A stretch of 64,000 nt of DNA from Mycobacterium sp. 141 (GCF_000382405.1 NZ_KB908266.1:1-64000); one strand, 5' to 3'. Counted from the first letter of the stretch, positions 29,689-38,626 are shown. Notes: generated by a model from the letters alone, not told the origin. Translations and numbers: made by a program.

Positions 29689-29738
29689 GGGTGAAACCCC
29701 GAGCTGCCACCATTGCGCACAAATCCTGGACGGACGTC

Positions 29739-31259
29739 ATGACTACACAGATTCCCCACTTCATCAACGGCGAGCGGACCACCGCCGGATCGACCCGCAC
29801 TGCCGATGTGTTCAATCCCAGCACCGGCGAGGTCCAGGCCCAGGTTCTGATGGCTTCGGCCGCCGATGTGGACGACGCGGTCGCCGTCGCCGTCGAGGCC
29901 CAAAAGACGTGGGCCGCTTTCAACCCGCAGCGCCGCGCCCGAATTCTCATACGGTTCATCGACCTGGTCAACCAGAATGCCGACGAGCTGGCCGAGCTGC
30001 TGTCCCTCGAGCACGGCAAGACCGTGGCCGACTCGCTCGGCGACATCCAGCGCGGCATCGAGGTGATCGAGTTTTCGGTCGGCATCCCACACCTGCTCAA
30101 AGGTGAGTTCACCGAAAGCGCAGGCACCGGCATCGACGTGTACTCGATCCGCCAACCGCTGGGCGTGGTCGCCGGGATCACGCCGTTCAATTTCCCCGCG
30201 ATGATCCCGCTGTGGAAGGCCGGCCCCGCCCTGGCATGCGGAAATGCGTTCATTCTCAAGCCTTCTGAGCGCGATCCCTCGGTGCCGCTGCGCCTGGCCG
30301 AGCTGTTTCTCGAGGCTGGCCTGCCGGCGGGCGTGTTCCAGGTGGTCCAGGGCGACAAGGAAGCCGTCGACGCGATCCTCGAGCATCCGGATATCAAGGC
30401 TGTCGGCTTCGTCGGCAGCTCCGACATCGCGCAATACATCTACGCCACCGCGGCCGCGCACGCCAAGCGCGCGCAGTGCTTCGGCGGTGCCAAAAACCAC
30501 ATGATCGTCATGCCCGACGCCGATCTGGATCAGGCTGTCGACGCGCTCATCGGGGCAGGCTATGGCAGCGCCGGCGAGCGCTGCATGGCCATCAGTGTCG
30601 CCGTCCCCGTGGGCGAAGAAACCGCGCGCCGGCTTCGTAACCGGCTCGTCGAGCGGGTCACCCAGTTGCGGGTGGGTCACAGCCTCGATCCCAAGGCCGA
30701 CTACGGACCACTGGTGACCGAGGCGGCCCTGGCCCGGGTCAAGGACTACATCGGCCAGGGTGTGGAAGCCGGTGCCGAGCTCGTGGTCGACGGCCGCGAG
30801 CGGGCCAGTGACGAGCTGACTTTCGGCGACGTGAGCCTTCAGGGCGGCTACTTCATCGGCCCCACCCTGTTCGACCACGTCACTCCCGACATGTCGATTT
30901 ACACCGACGAGATATTCGGGCCGGTGCTCTGCATTGTGCGGGCGCAGAACTACGAAGAGGCAGTGGCCCTTCCGTCTCAGCACGAATACGGCAACGGCGT
31001 GGCGATTTTCACCCGTGACGGCGATGCCGCCCGCGATTTCGTGTCCCGGGTCCAGGTCGGCATGGTCGGCGTGAACGTGCCGATCCCGGTTCCAGTGGCG
31101 TACCACACGTTCGGCGGCTGGAAGCGATCGGGCTTCGGTGATCTCAACCAGCACGGCCCCGCGTCGGTGCAGTTCTATACCAAGGTCAAGACCGTGACGC
31201 AGCGATGGCCGTCAGGCATCAAGGATGGCGCCGAATTCGTCATCCCGACCATGAAGTAG
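29739..31259 (+). CDS. mmsA: Methylmalonate-semialdehyde dehydrogenase (CoA-acylating)
   Basis: A 506-residue enzyme that converts methylmalonate semialdehyde to propionyl-CoA at the end of valine degradation. It shows the ALDH motifs PFNFPAMIP, GFVGSS and the catalytic cysteine in YGSAGERCMAIS. The C-terminus WPSGIKDGAEFVIPTMK agrees with Rv0753c. ATG 29739 (MTTQIPHFINGERTTAG) is chosen over an upstream ATG that would fall inside the operator. First gene of mmsA-fadE9-mmsB. Confidence 0.97.
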   Translation: MTTQIPHFINGERTTAGSTRTADVFNPSTGEVQAQVLMASAADVDDAVAVAVEAQKTWAAFNPQRRARILIRFIDLVNQNADELAELLSLEHGKTVADSLGDIQRGIEVIEFSVGIPHLLKGEFTESAGTGIDVYSIRQPLGVVAGITPFNFPAMIPLWKAGPALACGNAFILKPSERDPSVPLRLAELFLEAGLPAGVFQVVQGDKEAVDAILEHPDIKAVGFVGSSDIAQYIYATAAAHAKRAQCFGGAKNHMIVMPDADLDQAVDALIGAGYGSAGERCMAISVAVPVGEETARRLRNRLVERVTQLRVGHSLDPKADYGPLVTEAALARVKDYIGQGVEAGAELVVDGRERASDELTFGDVSLQGGYFIGPTLFDHVTPDMSIYTDEIFGPVLCIVRAQNYEEAVALPSQHEYGNGVAIFTRDGDAARDFVSRVQVGMVGVNVPIPVPVAYHTFGGWKRSGFGDLNQHGPASVQFYTKVKTVTQRWPSGIKDGAEFVIPTMK

Positions 31260-31267
31260 TACCCACC

Positions 31268-32482
31268 GTGCATCTCTACGAGCTGGATGACGACGAACGC
31301 GTGATCGCTGAGACAGCAGCCGCGTTCGCCGAAAAGTGCATCGCGCCATACGCGTTGGAGTGGGACGAGAAACACCACTTCCCCACCGACGTACTGCGCG
31401 AGGCGGCCGAACTCGGCATGGCGGCGATCTACTGCCGTGAGGACGCCGGCGGCAGCGGGCTGCGACGGCTGGATGCCGTGCGTATCTTCGAGCAACTCGC
31501 CGCCGCCGACCCGGCCATCGCGGCATTTCTGTCCATTCACAACATGTGCGCGTGGATGGTGGACAGCTTCGGCACCGAGGAGCAACGCAAGACCTGGGTG
31601 CCGCGGTTGGCGTCGATGGATGCCATCGCCAGCTACTGCCTGACCGAACCGGGTGCTGGCTCGGACGCCGCGGCCCTGCGCACGAGGGCCGTGCGCGACG
31701 GTTCTGACTACGTACTCGACGGCGACAAGCAGTTCATCTCCGGGGCGGGCAGCTCGGATGTCTACGTGGTGATGGCGCGCACCGGTTCACCGGGGCCGAG
31801 GGGCATTTCCGCCTTCGTGGTCGAAAAGGGCACGCCGGGGCTGAGTTTCGGGGCACAAGAACAGAAGATGGGCTGGAATGCCCAACCCACCGCGCAAGTG
31901 ATCTTCGACGGTGTGCGGGTTTCTGCCGATGCGCTGCTCGGCGGCACCGAGGGCGCCGGGTTCGGCATCGCCATGAATGGTCTCAACGGCGGCCGGATCA
32001 ACATCGCCGCCTGCTCGCTCGGCGGTGCTCAGGCCGCGTACGACAAGGCGCTGGATTACGTAGCCGGCCGCCAGGCGTTCGGCGGTGTCCTGCTCGACGA
32101 ACCGACCATCCGGTTCACGCTGGCAGACATGGCCACCGGGCTGGAGGCGTCACGAAACATGTTGTGGCGGGCGGCCTCGGCACTCGATAGCAACCATCCT
32201 GACAAGGTGGCCCTGTGCGCGATGGCCAAACGCTACGTCACCGACACGTGCTTCGAGGTGGCCGATCAAGCCCTGCAACTGCATGGTGGCTACGGCTATC
32301 TGCGCGAGTACGGGTTGGAGAAAATCGTCCGCGATCTGCGGGTGCATCGCATCCTTGAGGGAACCAACGAAATCATGCGCGTGGTGATCGGGCGTGCGGC
32401 CGCGGCCAGAGCCCGCAATTCAGCGGACGCGGGCAGAGCCCGCAATTCAACAGATGCTGGCCGCGCCCGCGCGGCGGGATAG
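31268..32482 (+). CDS. fadE9: Acyl-CoA dehydrogenase (isobutyryl-CoA type, FadE9)
   Basis: A 404-residue flavoenzyme, probably oxidising isobutyryl-CoA to methacrylyl-CoA. Motifs YCLTEPGAGSDA, QLHGGYGYLREYGLEK and the LEGTNEIMR end segment are present. GTG 31268 starts eight bases after mmsA. The last 25 residues consist of a duplicated 27-base unit (32408-32434, 32435-32461) encoding ARNSADAGR/ARNSTDAGR, an extension not needed for the fold. Confidence 0.95.
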   Translation: MHLYELDDDERVIAETAAAFAEKCIAPYALEWDEKHHFPTDVLREAAELGMAAIYCREDAGGSGLRRLDAVRIFEQLAAADPAIAAFLSIHNMCAWMVDSFGTEEQRKTWVPRLASMDAIASYCLTEPGAGSDAAALRTRAVRDGSDYVLDGDKQFISGAGSSDVYVVMARTGSPGPRGISAFVVEKGTPGLSFGAQEQKMGWNAQPTAQVIFDGVRVSADALLGGTEGAGFGIAMNGLNGGRINIAACSLGGAQAAYDKALDYVAGRQAFGGVLLDEPTIRFTLADMATGLEASRNMLWRAASALDSNHPDKVALCAMAKRYVTDTCFEVADQALQLHGGYGYLREYGLEKIVRDLRVHRILEGTNEIMRVVIGRAAAARARNSADAGRARNSTDAGRARAAG

Positions 32483-32491
32483 GAGTTGCAC

Positions 32492-33373
32492 GTGAGCACA
32501 ATCGCTTTCCTCGGCCTCGGCCACATGGGCGGCCCGATGTCCACAAACTTGGTTGCCGCAGGGCACACCGTGCGCGGGTTCGATCCGGTCCCTGCGGCGC
32601 AGGAGGCTGCAAAGGCCAATGGTGTCAGCATGTTCGGCAGTGAAGTCGAGGCCGTGGCGGGGGCGGACGTGGTGATCACCATGTTGCCCGACGGCGCACT
32701 GGTGAAGAGCTGCTATGCAGAGATGCTGCCCGCCGCGACCGCCGGCGCGCTGTTCATCGACAGCTCCACCATCTCCGTCGACGATGCCCGTGAGGTGCAC
32801 AAGCTGGCAGGCGAGCACGGTTTCGACCAGCTGGACGCCCCGGTCTCCGGCGGCGTCAAAGGCGCGGTGGCGGGGACACTGGCGTTCATGGTCGGCGGCG
32901 AGGACAAGGCTGTCGAACGGGGCCGCGCCATCCTGGAACCCATGGCGGGCAAGATCATTCACTGCGGAGCCGCAGGAGCCGGCCAGGCCGCCAAGGTGTG
33001 CAACAACATGGTGCTCGCGGTGCAGCAGATCGCCGTCGGCGAGGCGTTCGTGCTGGCCGAGAAGCTGGGACTGGACAAGCAGTCACTGTTCGACGTGATC
33101 ACCGGTGCGACCGGCAACTGCTGGGCAGTACACACCAATTGTCCGGTGCCGGGGCCTGTCCCGACGTCCCCGGCCAACAACGACTTCAAGCCGGGCTTCT
33201 CCACCGCGTTGATGAACAAGGACCTCGGCCTGGCCATGGCGGCTGTGGCGTCGACGGGTTCGTCGGCGCCACTGGGCACCCATGCGGCGAAGATCTACGC
33301 CGACTTCATTGCCTCCGACGTCTCCAACGCCGGTAAGGACTTCAGCGCAGTGATCGAGACGCTACGCGGCTGA
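32492..33373 (+). CDS. mmsB: 3-hydroxyisobutyrate dehydrogenase
   Basis: A 293-residue NAD-dependent beta-hydroxyacid dehydrogenase of valine catabolism. It has the NAD-binding GLGHMGGPM near the N-terminus, the substrate-binding DAPVSGGVKGA, and the catalytic Lys in GAGQAAKVCNNM. GTG 32492 has AGGAG six bases upstream. It ends 12 bases inside the convergent HAD gene. Confidence 0.97.
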   Translation: MSTIAFLGLGHMGGPMSTNLVAAGHTVRGFDPVPAAQEAAKANGVSMFGSEVEAVAGADVVITMLPDGALVKSCYAEMLPAATAGALFIDSSTISVDDAREVHKLAGEHGFDQLDAPVSGGVKGAVAGTLAFMVGGEDKAVERGRAILEPMAGKIIHCGAAGAGQAAKVCNNMVLAVQQIAVGEAFVLAEKLGLDKQSLFDVITGATGNCWAVHTNCPVPGPVPTSPANNDFKPGFSTALMNKDLGLAMAAVASTGSSAPLGTHAAKIYADFIASDVSNAGKDFSAVIETLRG

Positions 33374-34183
33374 GGGGCTGTGCTGCGCCCACCATGCGGC
33401 GTGTAGCCGCCGGCAGGTCGCCAACCGCAACGCATCCCCCGCGCCGGCGTAATCCGGCCGTACCACGACGGCAGGCTGGGCGGCGCCGGGTTCGGCACCG
33501 ACCAACACGGTGGCCAGTCCCGCCGCATTCGCCGCCCGCAATCCCGTGCTCGACCCGGCGACCGCCAACGCATCGTGCGCCGACACTCCGAGCTCGGCGA
33601 GCGCTTGCCGGTGGGCGGCGCCGCACGCCGACGAAGTCGCGTCGTCACCGGTGACAACGGTTTCCACCAGACCCTCGCCCACCAACTGCCGCACCAACGG
33701 CTCCACCCATCGACGCCGGCCGCCCGACACCACACCGACCGGGACCTCCGCGGCGAAGGCGTCCATCACCAGGTCGACCAAACCGGGCCGCGGGGCCAAT
33801 CCGGCGTCGAGGATCATCTTGTCGAACATCATGTCTTTGGTGGCACAGATCTCGTCGGCGAGCAGTTCGGTGAGCACGTCGCATTCCGGCCCCACGCAGC
33901 GCTTACGGAGTTCGGCAGCGACGCGCTGATGTTCATCGTGCAATGCCAGCAGCTGCCGGTAGCGCTCCACACCCCATTCCAGTGACAGGCCGTGCGCGGC
34001 GAATGCCGCGTTGAAGACGACCCGATGTCCGTCGATGTCCAAGTCGGACAGCGCGTCGAGGTCGAAGATCACCGCACGTAGCGGGAACGCTCCTGCGTCT
34101 GCCGGCTCAGGACAGTCCCACCAGAACCGTCCGGCACGCCATACTTTCTGCTGCTGTGACGACACCTCATGAGAGTGGTCCAC
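33362..34183 (-). CDS. HAD-superfamily protein with degenerate active site
   Basis: Up to 273 residues with the HAD hydrolase fold of the CbbY/beta-phosphoglucomutase type. Motif I keeps two aspartates (FDLDALSD) and motif II is VVSGG. The motif III lysine position reads GAAHRQALAELG, and the motif IV acidic residue is missing (LAVAGSSTGLRAANAAG in place of the usual EDS-x-x-G). It may be a pseudo-phosphatase. The start is uncertain: GTG 34183 is the longest, and none has a clear ribosome site. Confidence 0.75.
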   Translation of the reverse strand: MDHSHEVSSQQQKVWRAGRFWWDCPEPADAGAFPLRAVIFDLDALSDLDIDGHRVVFNAAFAAHGLSLEWGVERYRQLLALHDEHQRVAAELRKRCVGPECDVLTELLADEICATKDMMFDKMILDAGLAPRPGLVDLVMDAFAAEVPVGVVSGGRRRWVEPLVRQLVGEGLVETVVTGDDATSSACGAAHRQALAELGVSAHDALAVAGSSTGLRAANAAGLATVLVGAEPGAAQPAVVVRPDYAGAGDALRLATCRRLHAAWWAQHSPSAA

Positions 34184-34283
34184 ATCACATGGAGTCCGCC
34201 TCCCCCGTACGGGTGATTGGGGACGCGAACTTTCACTCGGCCGCCGCGAGGCCGGATCTTCTCCTCACATGCGCTGCCGCACA

Positions 34284-34289
34284 TAGGCT
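34284..34289 (+). promoter_or_regulatory. Candidate -10 box of the 34296 two-component operon
   Basis: TAGGCT lies six bases before the ATG at 34296, predicting a leaderless transcript for the regulator-kinase pair. Confidence 0.5.
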
Positions 34290-34295
34290 GATGCC

Positions 34296-34958
34296 ATGGC
34301 GGCCTCCAGCCCAGTGCGCCTTGTGCTGGTCGATGACCACGAAATGGTCATCGAGGGTCTCAAGGCCATGCTTGCCGCTTTCAAAGACCGGGTTCTGGTG
34401 ATCGGCCACGCAGTTGGCGCTGAGCGAGCCCTTACCGTTGTCGAAGAGCTCAACCCCGACATCGTGCTGTGCGATGTCCGCATGCAAGGTTCCAGCGGCC
34501 TCGATCTATGCCGCGACCTGCGTGAACGTAATCCGGACCGCAAGGTCGTGATGCTGTCGGTCTACGACGACGAGCAGTATCTGTTCCAGGCCCTGCGGGT
34601 CGGCGCATCGGGCTATCTGCTCAAGAGCATCAGCAGCGACGAGCTGGTGCGTCAGATCGAATTCGCCTACGGCGGCGCGACCGCGATCGATCCCGGCATG
34701 GCGGCCCGCGCGGCCGACACGGCCGCGCGGCTGCAGCGCGACGAGTTCTGGCCAGGTGTTCGGCAAGGCCTGACCCAGCGGGAGAGCGAGATCCTGTCGT
34801 TCGTGGTCGCCGGGCTGTCCAACCGCGGAATCGCGACCAAATTGGTGATCGGCGAGGAGACCGTCAAGACCCATCTACGGTCGATCTACCGCAAGCTCGG
34901 CGTGACCGACCGCGCCGGCGCCGTCGCCACCGCCCTGCGCGAAGGCATCTACCGTTGA
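34296..34958 (+). CDS. NarL/LuxR-family response regulator
   Basis: A 220-residue regulator. The receiver domain has the acidic pair in VDDHE, phospho-acceptor Asp60 (VLCDVRMQ) and the switch Lys in LLKSIS. The C-terminal LuxR helix-turn-helix reads LTQRESEILSFVVAGLSNRG and ETVKTHLRSIYRKLGV. It is coupled by a TTGA overlap to the kinase gene. Target genes unknown; the HAD and DUF385 genes are neighbours. Confidence 0.93.
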   Translation: MAASSPVRLVLVDDHEMVIEGLKAMLAAFKDRVLVIGHAVGAERALTVVEELNPDIVLCDVRMQGSSGLDLCRDLRERNPDRKVVMLSVYDDEQYLFQALRVGASGYLLKSISSDELVRQIEFAYGGATAIDPGMAARAADTAARLQRDEFWPGVRQGLTQRESEILSFVVAGLSNRGIATKLVIGEETVKTHLRSIYRKLGVTDRAGAVATALREGIYR

Positions 34959-36157
34959 CCAGCGAATTCGGCCCGATGATACTCACCGCCGACCGCGAGC
35001 TGGCGTTGTTACGGGAGCTCATCCAGGCCACCGCGAGCGGCCCCGGAGTGGAGCACCTCGCCGCCGCGGCCGCCCGGATGATCACCGCAGCCACCGCGAC
35101 CGACGTGTGCTTCGTGCACGTGCTCGATGACTCCGACCGGGCACTGACGCTGGCCGGCGCGACCCCGCCGTTCGACGCCGAGGTCGGCAAGATCCGGTTG
35201 CCGCTCGGCCAGGGCATCTCGGGCTGGGTGGCCAGTCACCGCGAACCGGTGGTGATCAGCCACGACAAGGGAGCCGACCCCCGCTACACGCCTTTCGAAT
35301 CGCTGCGCGGGCGCGACTTCACGTCGATGGTGTCGGTGCCGATGCAGACCGACCCAGGTGGGCTGGTGGGTGTCCTCAACGTGCACACCGTCAACCGCCG
35401 CGAGTTCGGAGAACGCGACGTCGAGTTGCTGGTCGTGATCGGCCGGCTCATCGCCGGTGCGCTGCACCAGGCCCGGCTGCACCGGCAGCTGGTGGCCCGC
35501 GAGCACGCCCACGAGAATTTCGTCGAGCAGGTCATCGAGGCGCAGGAGATCGAGCGGCGCCGGTTGGCCGGCGACATCCACGACGGCATCTCGCAGCGGC
35601 TGGTGACGCTGTCTTACCGGCTCGATGCCGCGGCCCGCGCCGTCGATGACCCCCGGGCGCTGGCTGAACAGCTCGACAAGGCACGGGAACTCGCAGGCCT
35701 GACACTGCAGGAGGCCCGCGCCGCGATCAGCGGACTGCGGCCGCCGGTACTGGACGATCTCGGTCTGGCCGGCGGTCTGGCCAGCCTGGCGCGCTCCATC
35801 CCCGGGATCGACCTGGACGTCGAGCTCGCCGAGACCCGGGTGCCCGATCACATCGAGTTGGCGCTGTACCGCATTGCCCAGGAATGTCTGCAAAACGTCG
35901 TCAAGCACGCCGACGCGAGCCGGGCACGGCTCACCTTCGCCGTCGATCACAACGTGGCCCGACTCGAAATCGTGGACGACGGAAAGGGTTTCGACACCTT
36001 CGAGCATCCACTGGGCAGTGACGAGATGGGCGGCTACGGGCTGCTGTCGATGGCCGAACGAGCCGAGATCGTCGGCGGCAGGCTCAACATCCGATCCCGC
36101 CCGGGGGCTGGTACCGCGGTCACCGCGACAATCCCGCTACCCGTGATCATCGAATAG
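34955..36157 (+). CDS. GAF-domain sensor histidine kinase (HisKA_3 type)
   Basis: A 400-residue soluble kinase. A GAF domain at about 20-175 (LPLGQGISGWVASHREPVVI) is followed by a HisKA_3 dimerisation domain with His209 in RRRLAGDIHDGISQRL, and a HATPase domain (ALYRIAQECLQNVVKHA; VDDGKGF). It belongs to the NarX/DevS-like group. The start may be TTG 34955, which overlaps the regulator stop, or ATG 34976. The GAF ligand cannot be told from sequence. Confidence 0.92.
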   Translation: MTSEFGPMILTADRELALLRELIQATASGPGVEHLAAAAARMITAATATDVCFVHVLDDSDRALTLAGATPPFDAEVGKIRLPLGQGISGWVASHREPVVISHDKGADPRYTPFESLRGRDFTSMVSVPMQTDPGGLVGVLNVHTVNRREFGERDVELLVVIGRLIAGALHQARLHRQLVAREHAHENFVEQVIEAQEIERRRLAGDIHDGISQRLVTLSYRLDAAARAVDDPRALAEQLDKARELAGLTLQEARAAISGLRPPVLDDLGLAGGLASLARSIPGIDLDVELAETRVPDHIELALYRIAQECLQNVVKHADASRARLTFAVDHNVARLEIVDDGKGFDTFEHPLGSDEMGGYGLLSMAERAEIVGGRLNIRSRPGAGTAVTATIPLPVIIE

Positions 36158-36277
36158 GTGCAGCCGTACCAACGCCGCGGAGTCTTCGTGGGTGGCCGCC
36201 CCGCGCAAGATTGCCAGGAGCGGCGCACGCGTGTCGGGGTGTTCCCACGCATCGAAGAACACCCTGGTCAACCCTCC
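36137..36277 (-). pseudogene. Remnant of a TetR-family regulator C-terminus
   Basis: Reading the minus strand gives VFFDAWEHPDTRAPLLAIL followed by RGAATHEDSAALVRLHLFDDHG and a stop. This has the look of the C-terminal ligand domain of mycobacterial TetR regulators. No N-terminal helix-turn-helix is found in frame upstream, where the DUF385 promoter now lies. It is likely a truncated gene that once regulated that neighbour. It overlaps the kinase gene end by 21 bases. Confidence 0.45.
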
Positions 36278-36368
36278 GCGAGACCGACCGGATCGCCGTC
36301 GACGATCCGGTCACGATTGCAGCGGAGCTACCCTTCGGGGAGTTAATTCCACATATGAGGAGTTCCCG

Positions 36369-36752
36369 ATGCCGGCTCCACGATGGGTTGCCCACGCCAA
36401 CAAGATCGGTCTCAACCGGCTCACCCGGTTCATCGCCCCCTGGGCCCCCGGCTGGGCCGTCGTCATCCACCGTGGACGCAAATCGGGGCGGATCTTCCGC
36501 ACCCCGCTGTGGGCGTTCAAGCGCCCGAACGGCTACGTCATCGCACTGACCTACGGACGGCAGGCCGACTGGGTCCGCAATGTCCTGGCCGCGGGAGGGT
36601 GCGAGTTGGAAACCCGACGACACCGTTACCGACTCACGGCGCCACAGGTCTACCAGGATAAAACCGCCGCAGACATGCCGGTATTCATCCGATTCATCCT
36701 GCGCCGCGTGATCAAGGCCCCCGAGTTCCTGAACCTCGAGATCGCTGCGTGA
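36369..36752 (+). CDS. Nitroreductase-family deazaflavin-dependent oxidoreductase (DUF385)
   Basis: A 127-residue split-barrel protein of the Ddn/DUF385 family, which uses coenzyme F420. The segments GWAVVIHRGRKSGR and RTPLWAFKRPNGYVIALTYG match the family's F420-binding pattern. ATG 36369 has GAGGAG about seven bases upstream. Substrate unknown. A decayed TetR gene lies upstream. Confidence 0.88.
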   Translation: MPAPRWVAHANKIGLNRLTRFIAPWAPGWAVVIHRGRKSGRIFRTPLWAFKRPNGYVIALTYGRQADWVRNVLAAGGCELETRRHRYRLTAPQVYQDKTAADMPVFIRFILRRVIKAPEFLNLEIAA

Positions 36753-36758
36753 CGCGGG

Positions 36759-37262
36759 TCAGAAATCGCCGGAATTGCGACGGAGCGTCTCGATCGACGC
36801 GACCAACGCGCGGGATTGCTGCGGGGACATCCCGACGTCGCCGAACACCTGCTCGTTCAGGGTGACGGTGGCATCCTCGACCGTGGCACGTCCCAGCTCC
36901 GTGATCTGCACCAGGGTCGTTCGGCCGTCAGTCGGATGTGGAATACGCTCGACCAGCCCGCTGGCCTCCAACCGGCGGATGGCATGCGTGACGCTGGTGA
37001 CGTGGACCTGCAGCCGGTCCGAGGCCTTGGTGATGGGCAACGCCCCGGCCCTGCTGAACGCCAGTAGCCGCAGCAACTCGAAGCGCGAGAAGCTCAGGCC
37101 GTAGGGCCGCAATGCGGTCTCGACGCGGGCCAGCAGAATCTGGTGCGCACGCATCACCGATGTCACCGCAACCATGCCGTCGGCGACGTCACCCCAGCCC
37201 GCGCTCTCCCAGTTGGCACGGGCCAGCGCAATGGGGTCGCGCTTGTCGGGTGATGAGGGCAC
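36759..37262 (-). CDS. MarR-family transcriptional regulator (Rv0737-like)
   Basis: A 167-residue regulator with a winged helix-turn-helix (LSFSRFELLRLLAFSRAGALPITKASDRLQ; wing at HPTDGRTT) and helical dimerisation ends. It starts at GTG 37262. It is downstream of and on the same strand as sigL-rslA, and ends six bases from the convergent DUF385 gene. Position equals Rv0737 of M. tuberculosis. Ligand and targets unknown. Confidence 0.9.
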   Translation of the reverse strand: MPSSPDKRDPIALARANWESAGWGDVADGMVAVTSVMRAHQILLARVETALRPYGLSFSRFELLRLLAFSRAGALPITKASDRLQVHVTSVTHAIRRLEASGLVERIPHPTDGRTTLVQITELGRATVEDATVTLNEQVFGDVGMSPQQSRALVASIETLRRNSGDF

Positions 37263-37333
37263 GCTTCTTCATACCGCATCACCGCTGCCGCGGCGTGAAC
37301 GGCGGTGAGGGCGCGGTGCACCGGCAGTCGGAT

Positions 37334-38068
37334 TCACAGATTTCTCTGAAGTAGGACTCTTCCATCGGGCGAAGAGACCATTTGCACCGCAGCGATTTCG
37401 TTGATCGGCAACGTCGTGTTCCCACTGGGCAGCGCCGTTGCGCCGGACAATCCGAGCCACGTTGCCACCTCGGTCCGGCTACCGTCGCGGCCGACCACCA
37501 CCATGCCCAGATTCTGCGGCGAAGCATCTTTCTTGCCCCAGTCTCCATACGTGCACGCCATGTTGATCCGCGTGCCCCACGCGTAGCTGCTCAGCCCAAC
37601 ACTGGCGTTGATCGGGGTATCGGACACCTTGGACATCTCGAACATCCGTGCGGCCTGCTGATGTTGCGAACCGGTGTGCAGACCGAATACCTCCGGGCGG
37701 ATCGCAACGACGAGCCCGACCGCCAGCAGGACAGCCGCCAACCCAACCGCAGCCAAGGTCACCCACCGGTACCGACGCCGACGCCAGCTGACTTTGGCGA
37801 GCACCGAATCCAACACTTCGGGCCGCAACGGCGGGCCGGGCAGCTCCTCGTCGAGCGCGCGCACGTCGTCGAGGTCGAGCAGAGCGAGCAAGGCCGGCAT
37901 GCCGCTCAACTCGGCGACAGCCGCGCGGCATCGCCCGCAGCCCCCCAGGTGGACTTCGTATTCGCGACGCTCGGCGCCCGTCAATGAGCCCAGTACATAG
38001 GCCGCATCCCAGGTCAGGTAGCGGTCGCCGTCGACCGGCTCAATGCGGGCTACACCGAATCGTGTCAT
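37334..38068 (-). CDS. rslA: Anti-sigma factor RslA (zinc-binding, membrane anchored)
   Basis: A 244-residue anti-sigma factor of SigL. The N-terminal ZAS domain has the H-x3-C-x2-C motif (VHLGGCGRC, around residues 39-47), which senses redox state through zinc release. A single membrane helix at about 102-125 (WVTLAAVGLAAVLLAVGLVV) leads to an extracytoplasmic domain. The start overlaps the sigL stop by ATGA. The pair is the usual sigma/anti-sigma operon. Confidence 0.93.
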   Translation of the reverse strand: MTRFGVARIEPVDGDRYLTWDAAYVLGSLTGAERREYEVHLGGCGRCRAAVAELSGMPALLALLDLDDVRALDEELPGPPLRPEVLDSVLAKVSWRRRRYRWVTLAAVGLAAVLLAVGLVVAIRPEVFGLHTGSQHQQAARMFEMSKVSDTPINASVGLSSYAWGTRINMACTYGDWGKKDASPQNLGMVVVGRDGSRTEVATWLGLSGATALPSGNTTLPINEIAAVQMVSSPDGRVLLQRNL

Positions 38069-38580
38069 CGTGTCACCCCCATCTCTTGCAGATTAAGTCG
38101 TAGTGCGCGGACGGCGTAGTGCAGTCGCGACTTCACGGTGCCTTCGGGAATCTGCAGGTCGGCCGCGATCTGCGTGGTGGTCCAGCCCTGGTAGTAGGCC
38201 CGCCGCACCACAGCCCGGTGCTCTTCGGACAGCTGGCTCAGTGCGGTGCTCAGCAACAACCGGTCCAATGCGGTGTCCACCTGGTCAGGGACGGCGTGGT
38301 CGGCCATCAATTCCGGGGACGGCATACCCGTCTCGTTGCGGAACCGGGCGCTTCGGCGTTCATCGATAATCATGTTCCGCGCCACCGTGAACAGCCAGGC
38401 CCTGGCCGACCGATCGGTATTCGCGGTGACATCGGGGTGCCGCCACGCCCGCAGCAACGTCTCCTGCACCACATCCTCGGCGCGCGCCTGATCTCCGGTG
38501 AGACGCAGCGCGTACTGCCACAAGGCCGCGGCGTGCTCGTCGTAGAGCCCCCGGATCATGGCGGCCTCCGGATCGTCCAT
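38065..38580 (-). CDS. sigL: ECF RNA polymerase sigma factor SigL
   Basis: A 171-residue ECF sigma factor with region 2 (RGLYDEHAAALWQYALRLTG; TLLRAWRHP) and region 4 (LSEEHRAVVRRAYYQGWTTTQIAADLQIPEG) and no region 1 or 3. ATG 38580 has GGAGG eight bases upstream. In M. tuberculosis SigL controls cell-envelope and secreted-protein modification genes and its own operon. A SigL-like promoter precedes it here. Confidence 0.94.
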   Translation of the reverse strand: MDDPEAAMIRGLYDEHAAALWQYALRLTGDQARAEDVVQETLLRAWRHPDVTANTDRSARAWLFTVARNMIIDERRSARFRNETGMPSPELMADHAVPDQVDTALDRLLLSTALSQLSEEHRAVVRRAYYQGWTTTQIAADLQIPEGTVKSRLHYAVRALRLNLQEMGVTR

Positions 38581-38598
38581 CAACCAACCTCCGCCAGT

Positions 38599-38626
38599 AA
38601 TACGACGTTGGCGGTGATCGAGTTCA
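38599..38626 (-). promoter_or_regulatory. SigL-type autoregulatory promoter
   Basis: On the minus strand TGAACT (38621-38626) is followed after 16 bases by CGTATT (38599-38604), close to the published SigL pattern TGAACC with CGT about 15-16 bases later. It would start the sigL mRNA about 11 bases before the ATG, just including the GGAGG site. Confidence 0.55.

Noticed and set aside
29352..29738. Insertion sequence or integration site at the rmlC-mmsA junction
   Set aside because: Palindromic repeats are present but no transposase or integrase remnant and no target duplication could be seen.
29637..31154. 505-codon minus-strand frame opposite mmsA
   Set aside because: Antisense shadow of a gene with unmistakable ALDH motifs; no recognisable domain.
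36147..36623. Minus-strand 158-codon frame over the DUF385 gene
   Set aside because: Overlaps a gene with clear family motifs and a good ribosome site; the TetR-like remnant is in another frame.
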